A stretch of 64,000 nt of DNA, taken from assembly GCA_944377365.1 (NCBI GenBank), contig CALWEQ010000001.1:1-64000 (forward strand). The letters run 5' to 3'. The stretch is from an uncultured Clostridia bacterium. Its GTDB lineage: Bacteria > Bacillota > Clostridia > Christensenellales > UBA1242. Positions 8,581-16,127 of the stretch are shown in pieces. The number at the start of each line of letters is the position of its first letter. Position 1 is the first letter of the stretch. The notes beneath the pieces were generated by a model, which saw nothing but the letters and a program-made list of their open reading frames with translations, was not told the origin of the DNA and searched no databases. A program made the position numbers and the translations under genes.

Positions 8581-9035
8581 TATTTTACTCCTTCATCTAG
8601 GATAACTTGTTCTATATCTTTGAGCAAATCCTCTGATGGGAATACTTTTGAATAATGATATGTGACATTTGTTAAACTATTTAGTCCATAAACGACAGGG
8701 GAATATTTTCTATCTTCCTCTAAAAATATATGCATTTTTTTCTTATTTGCAGAAGCCCAACCCATTTCAACATGAACTCCACCAGAAATTGGATTGCCTG
8801 GTACAACAATCATTATATCAGAATTTATAACTCCAGCATAATCATTTGGTACACACTCATCTGGGCCCTTATATTCGGCTCCCCAATTTTCTCGTTCATG
8901 AGCCAAAAAGTATTGATGTCCATTTTGTTTTGCTATTTTTTTTAGACCTTCAAAGAAGTATCTATATTTTTCATCAACCTGTCCATTTTTATTATTACAC
9001 AATTGTGCAAATGGAAATGCATAAAATATATACAT
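8580..9035 (-). CDS. Nucleoside 2-deoxyribosyltransferase-like protein
   Basis: The 151-residue protein has the deoxyribosyltransferase fold pattern: 'MYIFYAFPFAQ' at the start, 'NSDIMIVVPGNPISGGV' and the catalytic-Glu region 'HVEMGWASANKKK'. Family members exchange or hydrolyse bases of (deoxy)nucleosides or nucleotides; some, such as the CMP hydrolase MilB, release sugar phosphates in antibiotic pathways. Its stop overlaps the radical SAM start by 1 bp, and it begins 2 nt after the MazG-like gene, so it is within the operon. A role in releasing a ribose-derived sugar is only a hypothesis. Confidence 0.7.
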   Translation of the reverse strand: MYIFYAFPFAQLCNNKNGQVDEKYRYFFEGLKKIAKQNGHQYFLAHERENWGAEYKGPDECVPNDYAGVINSDIMIVVPGNPISGGVHVEMGWASANKKKMHIFLEEDRKYSPVVYGLNSLTNVTYHYSKVFPSEDLLKDIEQVILDEGVK

Positions 9036-9037
9036 AA

Positions 9038-9337
9038 TTATTCTCCTTTCAATTTATTTATTCTATTTTGAGTTCTTATTAATTTTTCTAATCTTATTTG
9101 TGAAATTTTTTCTTCTCCAAAAAAGATTTCCATTTGTTCTAGCATATTATGAACATCAGCAAGTTCTTCAAGTAAATTGTTTTTAATTTCTTCGTCAGCC
9201 TTTTCATAACCAAAACGTTTGTATTTACACAACGCCTTGATTAGTTCTCCCATTTCCTCAATCAACATAGTGCTTTGCGGTTCATAACCCCAAAAATCTA
9301 ATGCTTCTTTTGATATTTTTTTAATTTTATTGTCCAT
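9038..9337 (-). CDS. MazG-like nucleotide pyrophosphohydrolase
   Basis: This 99-residue all-alpha protein carries the MazG-type metal site: 'IEEMGELIKAL' (EExxE-like) followed about 27 residues later by 'LLEELADV' (ExxD). Such enzymes cleave NTPs to NMP and pyrophosphate. The ATG at 9337 has a strong GGAGGTAAC site; the longer frame is not supported. It is the first gene of the eight-gene operon, 25 nt after its -10 box. Together with the next gene it could feed nucleotides into the pathway or clean up modified nucleotides. Confidence 0.75.
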   Translation of the reverse strand: MDNKIKKISKEALDFWGYEPQSTMLIEEMGELIKALCKYKRFGYEKADEEIKNNLLEELADVHNMLEQMEIFFGEEKISQIRLEKLIRTQNRINKLKGE

Positions 9338-9356
9338 GTTACCTCCATCTATCAAT

Positions 9357-9385
9357 AATTTAGCATATATTTTATAATAAGTCAA
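9357..9385 (-). promoter_or_regulatory. Promoter of the eight-gene island operon
   Basis: On the minus strand, TTGACT (9380-9385), a 17-nt spacer and TAAATT (9357-9362) precede the MazG-like gene. It lies back to back with the aminotransferase promoter in a 112-bp divergent region, a good place for a LysR-type regulator to bind. Confidence 0.65.
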
Positions 9386-9413
9386 CTAATTATAAAAATT
9401 TTTTATAATATAT

Positions 9414-9443
9414 TTGACTTAAAAACCGATTTTGTTATATAAT
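9414..9443 (+). promoter_or_regulatory. Promoter giving a leaderless aminotransferase mRNA
   Basis: TTGACT (9414-9419), an 18-nt spacer and TATAAT (9438-9443) are followed by only 6 nt before the ATG at 9450. No Shine-Dalgarno sequence is present, so transcription is predicted to start at the A of the ATG. Confidence 0.7.
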
Positions 9444-9449
9444 TTAAAC

Positions 9450-10928
9450 ATGAATAAAGCAGTAAATAGACTTATCGAAAAAGATTTATCATTGTTAGAT
9501 AAAAGTATGATTCCTAATATAGGGAAAAGGGCTGATGGCTCTTCCTTTTTGTCTAATGTGGCAAAAATAGAAAAATCGGCATATGTATATAGAAATGAAA
9601 TTTACTCATACTTAAATAAGGATGAACACGAGTTTTTCAATTTAGGGGGCGGCGATCCAATAAATTATAAACCTTTTCCTTTAGCATATAAAAGTCTAAA
9701 ACAAGAGTTTTTTAAATCTTCAATTTATTCCTATCCACTATCTCAAGGAGAATCTTTATACAAAGAAAACATTTGCAATTATCTAAATGATATAGGCATT
9801 AGAAATGGTTTAGAAAAAGTAAACAATGATAATATCATTTTTACGCAATCAACAACACATGCATTTTACTTAATATTAAAATCAATTCTTCGCCCCTATG
9901 ATGTTGTTTTATTTACAGCTCCAACTTATGGACTATTTACATATATACCAGAAAGGCTAGGTGGAATAAGCGAGTTCGTTCCACTTAAAGAAAGTGATAA
10001 TTGGTTAATAAATCCACAAATTTTAAAATCTAAAATTTTAGAAATCAATGCACGGCTAAAAATTGAGTATTGCACCTTAGGTTATCAGCCTAAAGTAGTG
10101 GCTTTCGTAAATATAAATCCACATAATCCATTAGGTACAATTTTAACACGAGATAATTATGATTTAATTTCATCTATGGGAAAAGTTTGCAAGGATTTAG
10201 GAGTATTCCTAATAGATGATTTAGTATATTATGACTTAAACTATAATAGAGAGAAACCACCCTGCCCAGTCTCTTCTATTCCAGAAATGTTTGATAACAC
10301 TATATCTTTATTTGGATTATCTAAATCTTTTGGTTTGGCTGGAGCTCGGGCAGGTTTTATAGTTGCGAATGAAATTGTAATTAGGGCAGTAAGAAATTTA
10401 ATATTTCACCAAATGGACTCAGTACCAACAATACAGGCAAGAATGTTATCTGAAATATTTTCAACAAAAAAGAAAAGACGTGTGTGTTATCAAAAGTATT
10501 TTAAGAAATTAATAGAAAGGTACAAGTTTAAACTTGATATACTAAAATGTTTTGTAAATGGTATAGATTCAACAAATAAAAAGAATAGGAAAAGAATAAT
10601 AAGTTTATTAAAAAAACATAAGATAGATCTAAATAGTATAAATAACCATCATGTGCGTTTAGTCTTAGAGCCACAAGGAGGATTTTTTGCACTGCTTGAT
10701 CTAACATATTATAAAAACAAACAATATGTAGATATAACTATTACAAGTGCAGAAGATTTGCTTGTTTTTTCTTTTAAGCAAGCACGCATAAAGTTTTTAA
10801 CAGGTGCGTCATTTGCTTGGCCAAATGATGATTTAATTGTGAGAATTACATATACGGCAAAAGATGACAAATTTGTTGAAATGTTATACAAATTTTTTTT
10901 AAATTTAAATAAATTAAGTGTTGGTTAA
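9450..10928 (+). CDS. Class I/II PLP-dependent aminotransferase
   Basis: This 492-residue fold-type I aminotransferase has 'INPHNPLGTILTRDNYD' (substrate and PLP contacts), 'VFLIDDLVYYDLNY' (Asp and Tyr to the cofactor ring) and 'LFGLSKSFGLAGARAGF' with the Schiff-base lysine. It is longer than the usual 390-430 residues because of insertions in the C-terminal half, including a Lys/Arg-rich stretch near 370-390. It is divergent from the island operon and convergent with the LysR gene, whose 3' end it overlaps by 15 bp. The mRNA is predicted to be leaderless. It probably supplies an amino or keto acid to the pathway. Confidence 0.85.
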   Translation: MNKAVNRLIEKDLSLLDKSMIPNIGKRADGSSFLSNVAKIEKSAYVYRNEIYSYLNKDEHEFFNLGGGDPINYKPFPLAYKSLKQEFFKSSIYSYPLSQGESLYKENICNYLNDIGIRNGLEKVNNDNIIFTQSTTHAFYLILKSILRPYDVVLFTAPTYGLFTYIPERLGGISEFVPLKESDNWLINPQILKSKILEINARLKIEYCTLGYQPKVVAFVNINPHNPLGTILTRDNYDLISSMGKVCKDLGVFLIDDLVYYDLNYNREKPPCPVSSIPEMFDNTISLFGLSKSFGLAGARAGFIVANEIVIRAVRNLIFHQMDSVPTIQARMLSEIFSTKKKRRVCYQKYFKKLIERYKFKLDILKCFVNGIDSTNKKNRKRIISLLKKHKIDLNSINNHHVRLVLEPQGGFFALLDLTYYKNKQYVDITITSAEDLLVFSFKQARIKFLTGASFAWPNDDLIVRITYTAKDDKFVEMLYKFFLNLNKLSVG

Positions 10929-11765
10929 AATATTTATTAGATTTCTTGTCTCTTTTGAGATAAATTTATCATTATAAATTACATTAATGGGAGTTGAAGG
11001 CAGTTCAAAATCTACTTTTATTACATGAAATTTGTCATTGTTAAATGTACTATAAACCAATTCTTTTGGAATATAAAAAATAGCATCTAAATTATTCATA
11101 AGAGACATGCAAATATGGTTAGAATTGAATTCGTATACAGGATTTATACCAATATTATTTTTTAAAAGTATAGTATCTAAATCTTTTCTAGACTTTGTTG
11201 TTTTAATAGGTAAAGCAAATTTATAATTTTTAATTGAATTATTATCAAATTTTATATTTTTTGGGGAAACAAAAGCCATATGAAGATCCATAATCTTTTT
11301 ACAATTTAGTACACCATAATAATACCCAGCAATAATAGCAAATTCAATTTCTTTATTTTCAACCTTTTTGACTAGGTTATCTAATGAGTCATCTATTAAT
11401 TTGTATTCTGCAAAATTTTGTTCAGAGATATACTTTTTAAATGCGGGTAATAGGTTTATTAAATAAGATTGTATGCCTAAATCCATGTGAATCTGCTTAT
11501 TTTCATAAGATACACTCAATCTTTTTTCGGCTAGTTGCAGTGTGTTAAAACAATCTTCAACATATTCAAATAAATCTGTACCTATTTTTGTTAATTCGAT
11601 TTTTTTGCCACGTCTGATAAAAAGTTGTGCATTAATTGTTTTTTCAAGTTCTGAAATAGTATAACTAATAGCGGGCTGAGAAACCTCAAGTTTTTTTGCG
11701 GCTAAAGAGAAATTTCCTAATTTGACAACATAGTAAAAAACTTTGTAATAATTTAAATCAATCAT
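10914..11765 (-). CDS. LysR-family transcriptional regulator
   Basis: The 283-residue protein has an N-terminal winged helix-turn-helix ('FSLAAKKLEVSQPAISYTIS', about residues 18-37, then 'LFIRRGKKIELT') and a C-terminal periplasmic-binding-like effector domain of two lobes. LysR proteins usually respond to a pathway metabolite and act on nearby divergent promoters. A GGAGG site supports the ATG at 11765. The likely target is the aminotransferase/MazG divergent promoter region at 9338-9449, or its own promoter. It is the last gene before the tRNA-derived boundary of the island. Confidence 0.92.
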   Translation of the reverse strand: MIDLNYYKVFYYVVKLGNFSLAAKKLEVSQPAISYTISELEKTINAQLFIRRGKKIELTKIGTDLFEYVEDCFNTLQLAEKRLSVSYENKQIHMDLGIQSYLINLLPAFKKYISEQNFAEYKLIDDSLDNLVKKVENKEIEFAIIAGYYYGVLNCKKIMDLHMAFVSPKNIKFDNNSIKNYKFALPIKTTKSRKDLDTILLKNNIGINPVYEFNSNHICMSLMNNLDAIFYIPKELVYSTFNNDKFHVIKVDFELPSTPINVIYNDKFISKETRNLINILTNT

Positions 11766-11964
11766 ATAAGTAAACCTCCATAACTATTATTATATTTTAA
11801 ATGAATATGAAAAAAAAATCAAGGAATTGACAAGTTTTAAATTACAATTTTGTAACATAACTGTCTGCGAATTTTTGCACAATTTTTGCAAAGATTATGA
11901 AAAAGGTGCCGTTTTGTGATGTGTTTTTAGGTTTTGTTTTCGTTTGATGTTGTATGTTAAAAAT

Positions 11965-12005
11965 AAAAGCCTATTCGCCTTATTTTATAAGGGTTATAGG
12001 CTTTT
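11965..12005. terminator. Long hairpin, possible bidirectional terminator
   Basis: Outer arms AAAAGCCTAT (11965-11974) and ATAGGCTTTT (11996-12005) pair perfectly, and inner arms CCTTAT and ATAAGG (11978-11983 and 11987-11992) extend the stem. Only four T residues follow, so terminator activity is uncertain. Confidence 0.4.
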
Positions 12006-12069
12006 GATTAAATGATAAAACATGATAAAAATGGTGTAAAATGAGTAAAATATAACATTTTTAGGTGCT

Positions 12070-12116
12070 TGCTACGGAACCAAAGGTCAGGAGTTCGAAT
12101 CTCTTACGGCGCACCA
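12070..12116 (+). other. 3' half of tRNA-Arg(ACG): probable island attachment site
   Basis: The sequence from 12072 runs as a tRNA from the anticodon loop CTACGGA (anticodon ACG) through the 3' anticodon stem, variable region GGTC, T arm (stem AGGAG/CTCTT around TTCGAAT), acceptor strand ACGGCGC, discriminator A and CCA. The 5' half (D arm, 5' anticodon stem, acceptor 5' strand) is absent: the bases before the loop do not pair with ACCAA. Tyrosine recombinases that cross over in the anticodon loop leave exactly such a 3' duplicate at the distal end of the integrated element. With this orientation, the intact gene and integrase should lie to the left of the window. Confidence 0.75.
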
Positions 12117-12214
12117 GAATTCAGATTAGTGTTTATTTTTTTTATTTCAATTTTTATGACATAAGCCTTTTAACACATTTTATTTTGAGGAATAAAATGA
12201 GTTAGGAGGCTTTA

Positions 12215-13396
12215 ATGTTTTTTTGTAACAATTTTAATAATAAATGCCCACAAAACAAAATTATAGTTAAGACAATTCCAGGATTAAGTATACAAGGCCC
12301 TACCGGCGCCACAGGCCCTACAGGGGCGACAGGCCCCATTGGTAGAACAGGAACAACAGGGCCAATAGGACCAACTGGTGCGACAGGACCGACAGGCGCT
12401 GACGGAACAACTGGTGCTACAGGTCCTACAGGGGCTACCGGACCAATAGGCGCTACAGGTCCTATGGGTCCAATAGGCCCAACAGGAATATCTGGCAATA
12501 CAGGTTCTACAGGTGCGACCGGCCCTACCGGCCCTGCAGGAATAACTGGAGCAACTGGGGAAATAGGACCAACGGGAGCAACGGGCCCCACGGGAGCAGA
12601 CGGAATAACAGGTGCAACAGGTGCTACAGGCGCGACGGGAGCAACAGGTCCTACGGGCCCGACTGGTGCTACGGGACCAACAGGCACTCTTGGAGTAAAC
12701 AACTCTTTTCTCTTTGTGAAAAGTGGCAACGTTGGAGGAGATGGAACGCAAGCAAATCCACTGCCATCGATTTCTGACGCAATCAATTTAGTTGATGAAG
12801 ATGGGATCATAGTTGTAGAGGAAGGAGATTATCAAATCTCTTCTACTTTAAACTTAAATAAGAATGGAATTTCACTCATAGGCAAACCAAACTCAGTAAT
12901 AAACCTTCAATCCGATGTTGTTGGTATGCTTGTTGGTGGCGACAACAATGAAATTTATGGCCTAACTTTTACAAGTGACATTCCCTACCCTAGCGAATTT
13001 ATTCAAATTGGTGGAAACAACAATATAATAAGAAACAACGTTATTTTTGGCCCAACACAGGCAGGAAGTTCAGACACCTGGATAACAAACAGAGGCGTCG
13101 TAACTCAAGGCTCGACACAAAACAACTGGATTGATGGAAACATATTTTACTCTTTACGCCAAGCAGGTTATTTAAATCCAAATTCCGCGGGATTTATAAC
13201 TCATAACGTTGTTTACAACACTCGTGGCTGGGTGGTTGACCAAGCGCTTATGCAGTTTTCGGGAAACTCTTGGGGTAGCCCTGCTAATACTGTGGACATA
13301 GCACTTTTAGCAGGAACGACAACATCTGCACCTTATGATTCTGTTGCAGACTTGCAAAGAAACAACAGTATGGCAACAATTAGTGACCAAAGATAA
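12215..13396 (+). CDS. Collagen-like repeat protein with beta-helix C-terminus
   Basis: The 393-residue protein has a 27-residue head, 44 uninterrupted Gly-X-Y triplets rich in GPT and GAT (residues 28-159), and a C-terminal domain with Asn-rich short strands ('[12 protein letters not shown]', '[13 protein letters not shown]', '[10 protein letters not shown]') typical of a right-handed parallel beta-helix. No signal peptide or membrane segment is seen. Bacterial GPT-rich collagen proteins such as BclA coat spores, so a spore- or cell-surface role is plausible. TAGGAGG lies 5 nt before the ATG. The collagen part is markedly GC-richer than its surroundings. It is followed after 7 nt by the amidase gene. 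Confidence 0.85.
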   Translation: MFFCNNFNNKCPQNKIIVKTIPGLSIQGPTGATGPTGATGPIGRTGTTGPIGPTGATGPTGADGTTGATGPTGATGPIGATGPMGPIGPTGISGNTGSTGATGPTGPAGITGATGEIGPTGATGPTGADGITGATGATGATGATGPTGPTGATGPTGTLGVNNSFLFVKSGNVGGDGTQANPLPSISDAINLVDEDGIIVVEEGDYQISSTLNLNKNGISLIGKPNSVINLQSDVVGMLVGGDNNEIYGLTFTSDIPYPSEFIQIGGNNNIIRNNVIFGPTQAGSSDTWITNRGVVTQGSTQNNWIDGNIFYSLRQAGYLNPNSAGFITHNVVYNTRGWVVDQALMQFSGNSWGSPANTVDIALLAGTTTSAPYDSVADLQRNNSMATISDQR

Positions 13397-13403
13397 AATA
13401 AAT

Positions 13404-13883
13404 ATGGTAAAAGAATATAATCGAACCCTTGCCGTCGAATATGCAAAAAAATGGGCTTTGTCGCACAATGTAGAGTTTTTTCATTTTGGTGGAGTTGGTG
13501 GAGATTGCACAAACTTTGTCAGTCAATGTCTTTTGGCTGGTGGCGGAGTAATGAATTACAACAAATATTACGGATGGTTTTATATTGACCAAGCAAACCG
13601 ATCTCCAAGTTGGGCAAGCGTAAACTATCTAAGACGTTTTTTGTTGGATAAGAATATTCCTGGACCTTTCGCTGAAATAAAAAAAATAAACCGTTTACAA
13701 GTCGGTGATATAATTCAACTTAGGCAAAATCCATTTAATTTTAATCATTCTTTAATCATATCTAAAATTCAAAATGGAGAAATTTTTGTCTGTGCGCACT
13801 CGATCAGCGCATTAGATCGGCCACTGACAAGCTACAAATTTGAAGAAGCAATAGGCTTGCATGTTTTAGGTGTTCACTTATAA
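13404..13883 (+). CDS. Putative amidase (Amidase_6, NlpC/P60-like)
   Basis: This 159-residue protein matches the small Cys/His amidase fold often linked to sporulation proteins. The catalytic Cys is in 'GGVGGDCTNFVSQCL' and the catalytic His in 'FNHSLIIS', followed by 'FVCAHSIS'. The ATG at 13404 directly after the upstream stop is preferred; an earlier in-frame start would overlap the collagen-like gene by 62 bp and add residues unlike the family. No clear ribosome binding site is visible, so it may depend on coupling to the upstream gene. No signal peptide is seen, consistent with action in a mother cell or after lysis. Confidence 0.7.
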   Translation: MVKEYNRTLAVEYAKKWALSHNVEFFHFGGVGGDCTNFVSQCLLAGGGVMNYNKYYGWFYIDQANRSPSWASVNYLRRFLLDKNIPGPFAEIKKINRLQVGDIIQLRQNPFNFNHSLIISKIQNGEIFVCAHSISALDRPLTSYKFEEAIGLHVLGVHL

Positions 13884-13893
13884 TTCCTTTTGT

Positions 13894-13922
13894 TTGCATA
13901 AAAGACAAAAAAAGTATATAAT
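13894..13922 (+). promoter_or_regulatory. Promoter of the HtrA-like gene
   Basis: TTGCAT (13894-13899), a 17-nt spacer and TATAAT (13917-13922) lie upstream of the ATG at 13947, which has an AAAGGAG site. Confidence 0.7.
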
Positions 13923-13946
13923 TTGTCTTATAGCAAAGGAGTTGTT

Positions 13947-15164
13947 ATGAAAAAACTTAAATACTTTTTGATTTGTTTACTAATTTTGCCTTGTGCAATA
14001 GTGTTTAGCGCTTGTACAGTTAAGACTGAATATGTTGCGCCATCGGTTACAGAAGAAGTTGTAATAAACTCAGATTTGACGCAAGCCACAAACCTTGCCA
14101 TGATGTCAACAGTCGCAATATTTACAGAAACAAAAACTGGTTATAGTGCAGGAGCAGGAGTAATTTATTCACTTGACAAAGAAAAGGGCGAAGCATATAT
14201 AATAACCAATTATCATGTTATATGCGGTGATAATTACTTTGACAATACTATTGCATCTGTCATTTATGCTCAGCCATATGGTTCTCAATATTGTAGCATC
14301 TCCGAAACTTTTGTCGGGCAAACGCAACTTGTTACTGGAAACAATCTGCTGTCCTGCGAGTTTGTTGGTGGATCCCAGGCATATGACATAGCAGTCTTAT
14401 TTGTAAAAAGTGATTTGTTGTCCAATCTCGATGTAAGAGCAGTAACCGTTTCAAACTCATCTGCAAAACTCGGGTCAACTGTCATAGCAATAGGCAATCC
14501 CAACTTTCAGGGACTAAGTGCAACTCGAGGCATTGTTAGTGTCGAGTCTGAATCAATAAATGTGTACGTAGGCAAAGAGGCTACGATCCCTACTGAAACG
14601 AACGAAATCATTTCTTATCGTGCGATTAGATTTGATGCCGCAATAAATGGAGGAAACAGTGGCGGTGGTCTTTTTAACGAAAAGGGTGAATTAATAGGCA
14701 TACCTAGCGCTTCGGCAGAGGGCTTAGACGACTTTAGCAGTGCCATCCCTGTTAGCATTGCTGTGGGTGCGACCGAAAACATAATTCATTCAAAAAACAC
14801 ATATGCGTTAAACGGAATCTATCTAGTTGACCTTGGTGTTCACTACGAAGCGAGCAACTCTTACTCAATTTATGAGGAGCAAACTGGCTTAACTTTTATA
14901 AAAGAAGACATTCTTGTCACTTCAGTTTCTAATGATGAAAACACGTTGTTTTATGATAGCGGAATATCTGTTGGTGACAAGATCACCTCAATTAAAGTTG
15001 GCGAACGTGAATTAGAGCTTTCCAGAGCTTTTGAACTTGACGACTTTTTGCTTACAGTGGTCCCAGGAGATATTGTAGAGATAACTTGGGTTAACGGAGA
15101 TGGCGCGCACACTTCAACGTTTGAATCCGTAAGGGCAAATTTTGCCTTGCTTGGCATTGCATAG
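13947..15164 (+). CDS. HtrA/DegP-like trypsin-type protease, lipoprotein
   Basis: The 405-residue protein begins with a lipoprotein signal ending in 'VFSAC', so it is probably tethered outside the membrane. The trypsin-like triad is visible: His in 'IITNYHVIC', Asp in 'AYDIAVLFV' and Ser in 'GGNSGGGLFN'. A C-terminal region ('YDSGISVGDKITSIKVG') resembles a PDZ domain. HtrA proteases degrade or refold damaged envelope proteins. Most Firmicutes HtrA proteins use a membrane anchor, so lipid anchoring is slightly unusual. The gene has its own promoter and precedes the nucleoside hydrolase gene by 8 nt, so the two are probably co-transcribed. Confidence 0.88.
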   Translation: MKKLKYFLICLLILPCAIVFSACTVKTEYVAPSVTEEVVINSDLTQATNLAMMSTVAIFTETKTGYSAGAGVIYSLDKEKGEAYIITNYHVICGDNYFDNTIASVIYAQPYGSQYCSISETFVGQTQLVTGNNLLSCEFVGGSQAYDIAVLFVKSDLLSNLDVRAVTVSNSSAKLGSTVIAIGNPNFQGLSATRGIVSVESESINVYVGKEATIPTETNEIISYRAIRFDAAINGGNSGGGLFNEKGELIGIPSASAEGLDDFSSAIPVSIAVGATENIIHSKNTYALNGIYLVDLGVHYEASNSYSIYEEQTGLTFIKEDILVTSVSNDENTLFYDSGISVGDKITSIKVGERELELSRAFELDDFLLTVVPGDIVEITWVNGDGAHTSTFESVRANFALLGIA

Positions 15165-15172
15165 AGGAAAAT

Positions 15173-16093
15173 ATGAAACAAAAAATTATTTTAGATGTTG
15201 ACCCAGGGGTTGACGATTCGATCTCAATGATTTACTCTTTCATAACAAACAAACTTGACTTAAAACTTATATGCGTCACCAAAGGCAATAAGGATTTGGA
15301 GCAAAGCACTCTCAACGCATTGTTTATTAACGAGAATTTTTCAAAAAAAGTTATTCCTGTGGTTCAAGGGGCAGGTGCGCCAATCAAATCAAACAAAATC
15401 CCTTCCCTAAACGTTCATGGTAAGAGTGGACTTGGAAACTTAATAAATGTAACACAAACATCAAGTCAAACAATAAACAGAGAAGGTTATGGTTTTGAAG
15501 AGGCTATATTAGATTGCGTTAAAAAACACAAAGACATAATCTATGTGTGCAACGGACCATGTTCAAGCCTCGCAAAAGCTTTACAAAAATATCCTGAAAT
15601 ATCACAGAAATTAAAAAAAGTTTTAATAATGGGCGGAACATATAGTGGCATAGGTAGTATCACACCATATGCAAGCTTTAACATGTATTGCGATCCTGAT
15701 GCAACGCAAATAATATTAAATAGCATTGAATATGTAAGATTTAGCCCTTCAGAAATAGGACTTTCAGTTTTTTTAAACAAGCAACTGTTAGACAAATGGA
15801 GTCGCTATGGAAAATATGGAAGTATCGTTAAAAAGCTTTATACTGGTTACAGAGATTTGCTCATGCCTACAGACAAACTTGCAACACATGATTTGTGTGC
15901 AATTATGACAATAACAAACCCCAAATTTTTCAAATTTAAAAATGTTGATGTAAAAATTAACACATCTTTTGGCAAAAAACGTGGGCAAACGACTTTTGTA
16001 GACAACCCAAATTCAAAACGCTCTCTTGTTTGGGAAGCAGATAGGGAAAAGATAATTGATTGCTTTGACAAACTACTAAAAAAAGCAAAATAA
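15173..16093 (+). CDS. Inosine/uridine-preferring nucleoside hydrolase
   Basis: The 306-residue protein has the family's N-terminal calcium site 'LDVDPGVDDSISM', the conserved 'ILIMGGTY'-type strand (here 'VLIMGGTYSG'), 'SFNMYCDPDATQIIL' with the Asn/Asp ligands, and the late 'ATHDLCAIM' motif. It hydrolyses the N-glycosidic bond of ribonucleosides for purine and pyrimidine salvage. The length matches RihA/RihC-type enzymes. AGGAAA precedes the ATG. It shares a transcript with the protease upstream and ends at a bidirectional terminator. Confidence 0.88.
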   Translation: MKQKIILDVDPGVDDSISMIYSFITNKLDLKLICVTKGNKDLEQSTLNALFINENFSKKVIPVVQGAGAPIKSNKIPSLNVHGKSGLGNLINVTQTSSQTINREGYGFEEAILDCVKKHKDIIYVCNGPCSSLAKALQKYPEISQKLKKVLIMGGTYSGIGSITPYASFNMYCDPDATQIILNSIEYVRFSPSEIGLSVFLNKQLLDKWSRYGKYGSIVKKLYTGYRDLLMPTDKLATHDLCAIMTITNPKFFKFKNVDVKINTSFGKKRGQTTFVDNPNSKRSLVWEADREKIIDCFDKLLKKAK

Positions 16094-16125
16094 AACCTTT
16101 GCAGTTAGCAAAGGTTTTGTTTTAT
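16092..16125. terminator. Bidirectional terminator between nucleoside hydrolase and cls
   Basis: Arms AAAACCTTTGC (16092-16102) and GCAAAGGTTTT (16108-16118) with a 5-nt loop. T-rich tracts on both strands serve the two convergent genes. Confidence 0.85.
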
Positions 16126-16127
16126 AT

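Larger units (their letters stand above)
11766..12214. other. Gene-free boundary zone between island and chromosome
   Basis: This 449-bp stretch holds the upstream region of the LysR gene, a long two-part hairpin (11965-12005), the 3' half of a tRNA-Arg (12070-12116) and the ribosome binding site of the collagen-like gene. No integrase or transposase remnant was seen. Confidence 0.7.

Noticed and set aside
12202-12810. Long minus-strand frame rich in Pro, Val and Gly
   Set aside because: It is the antisense of the Gly-X-Y repeats in the collagen-like gene. Repetitive GC-rich codons keep the opposite frame open, and it has no suitable start site.
13335-13403. Earlier in-frame start for the amidase gene
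   Set aside because: It would overlap the collagen-like gene extensively and add residues that do not fit the family start.
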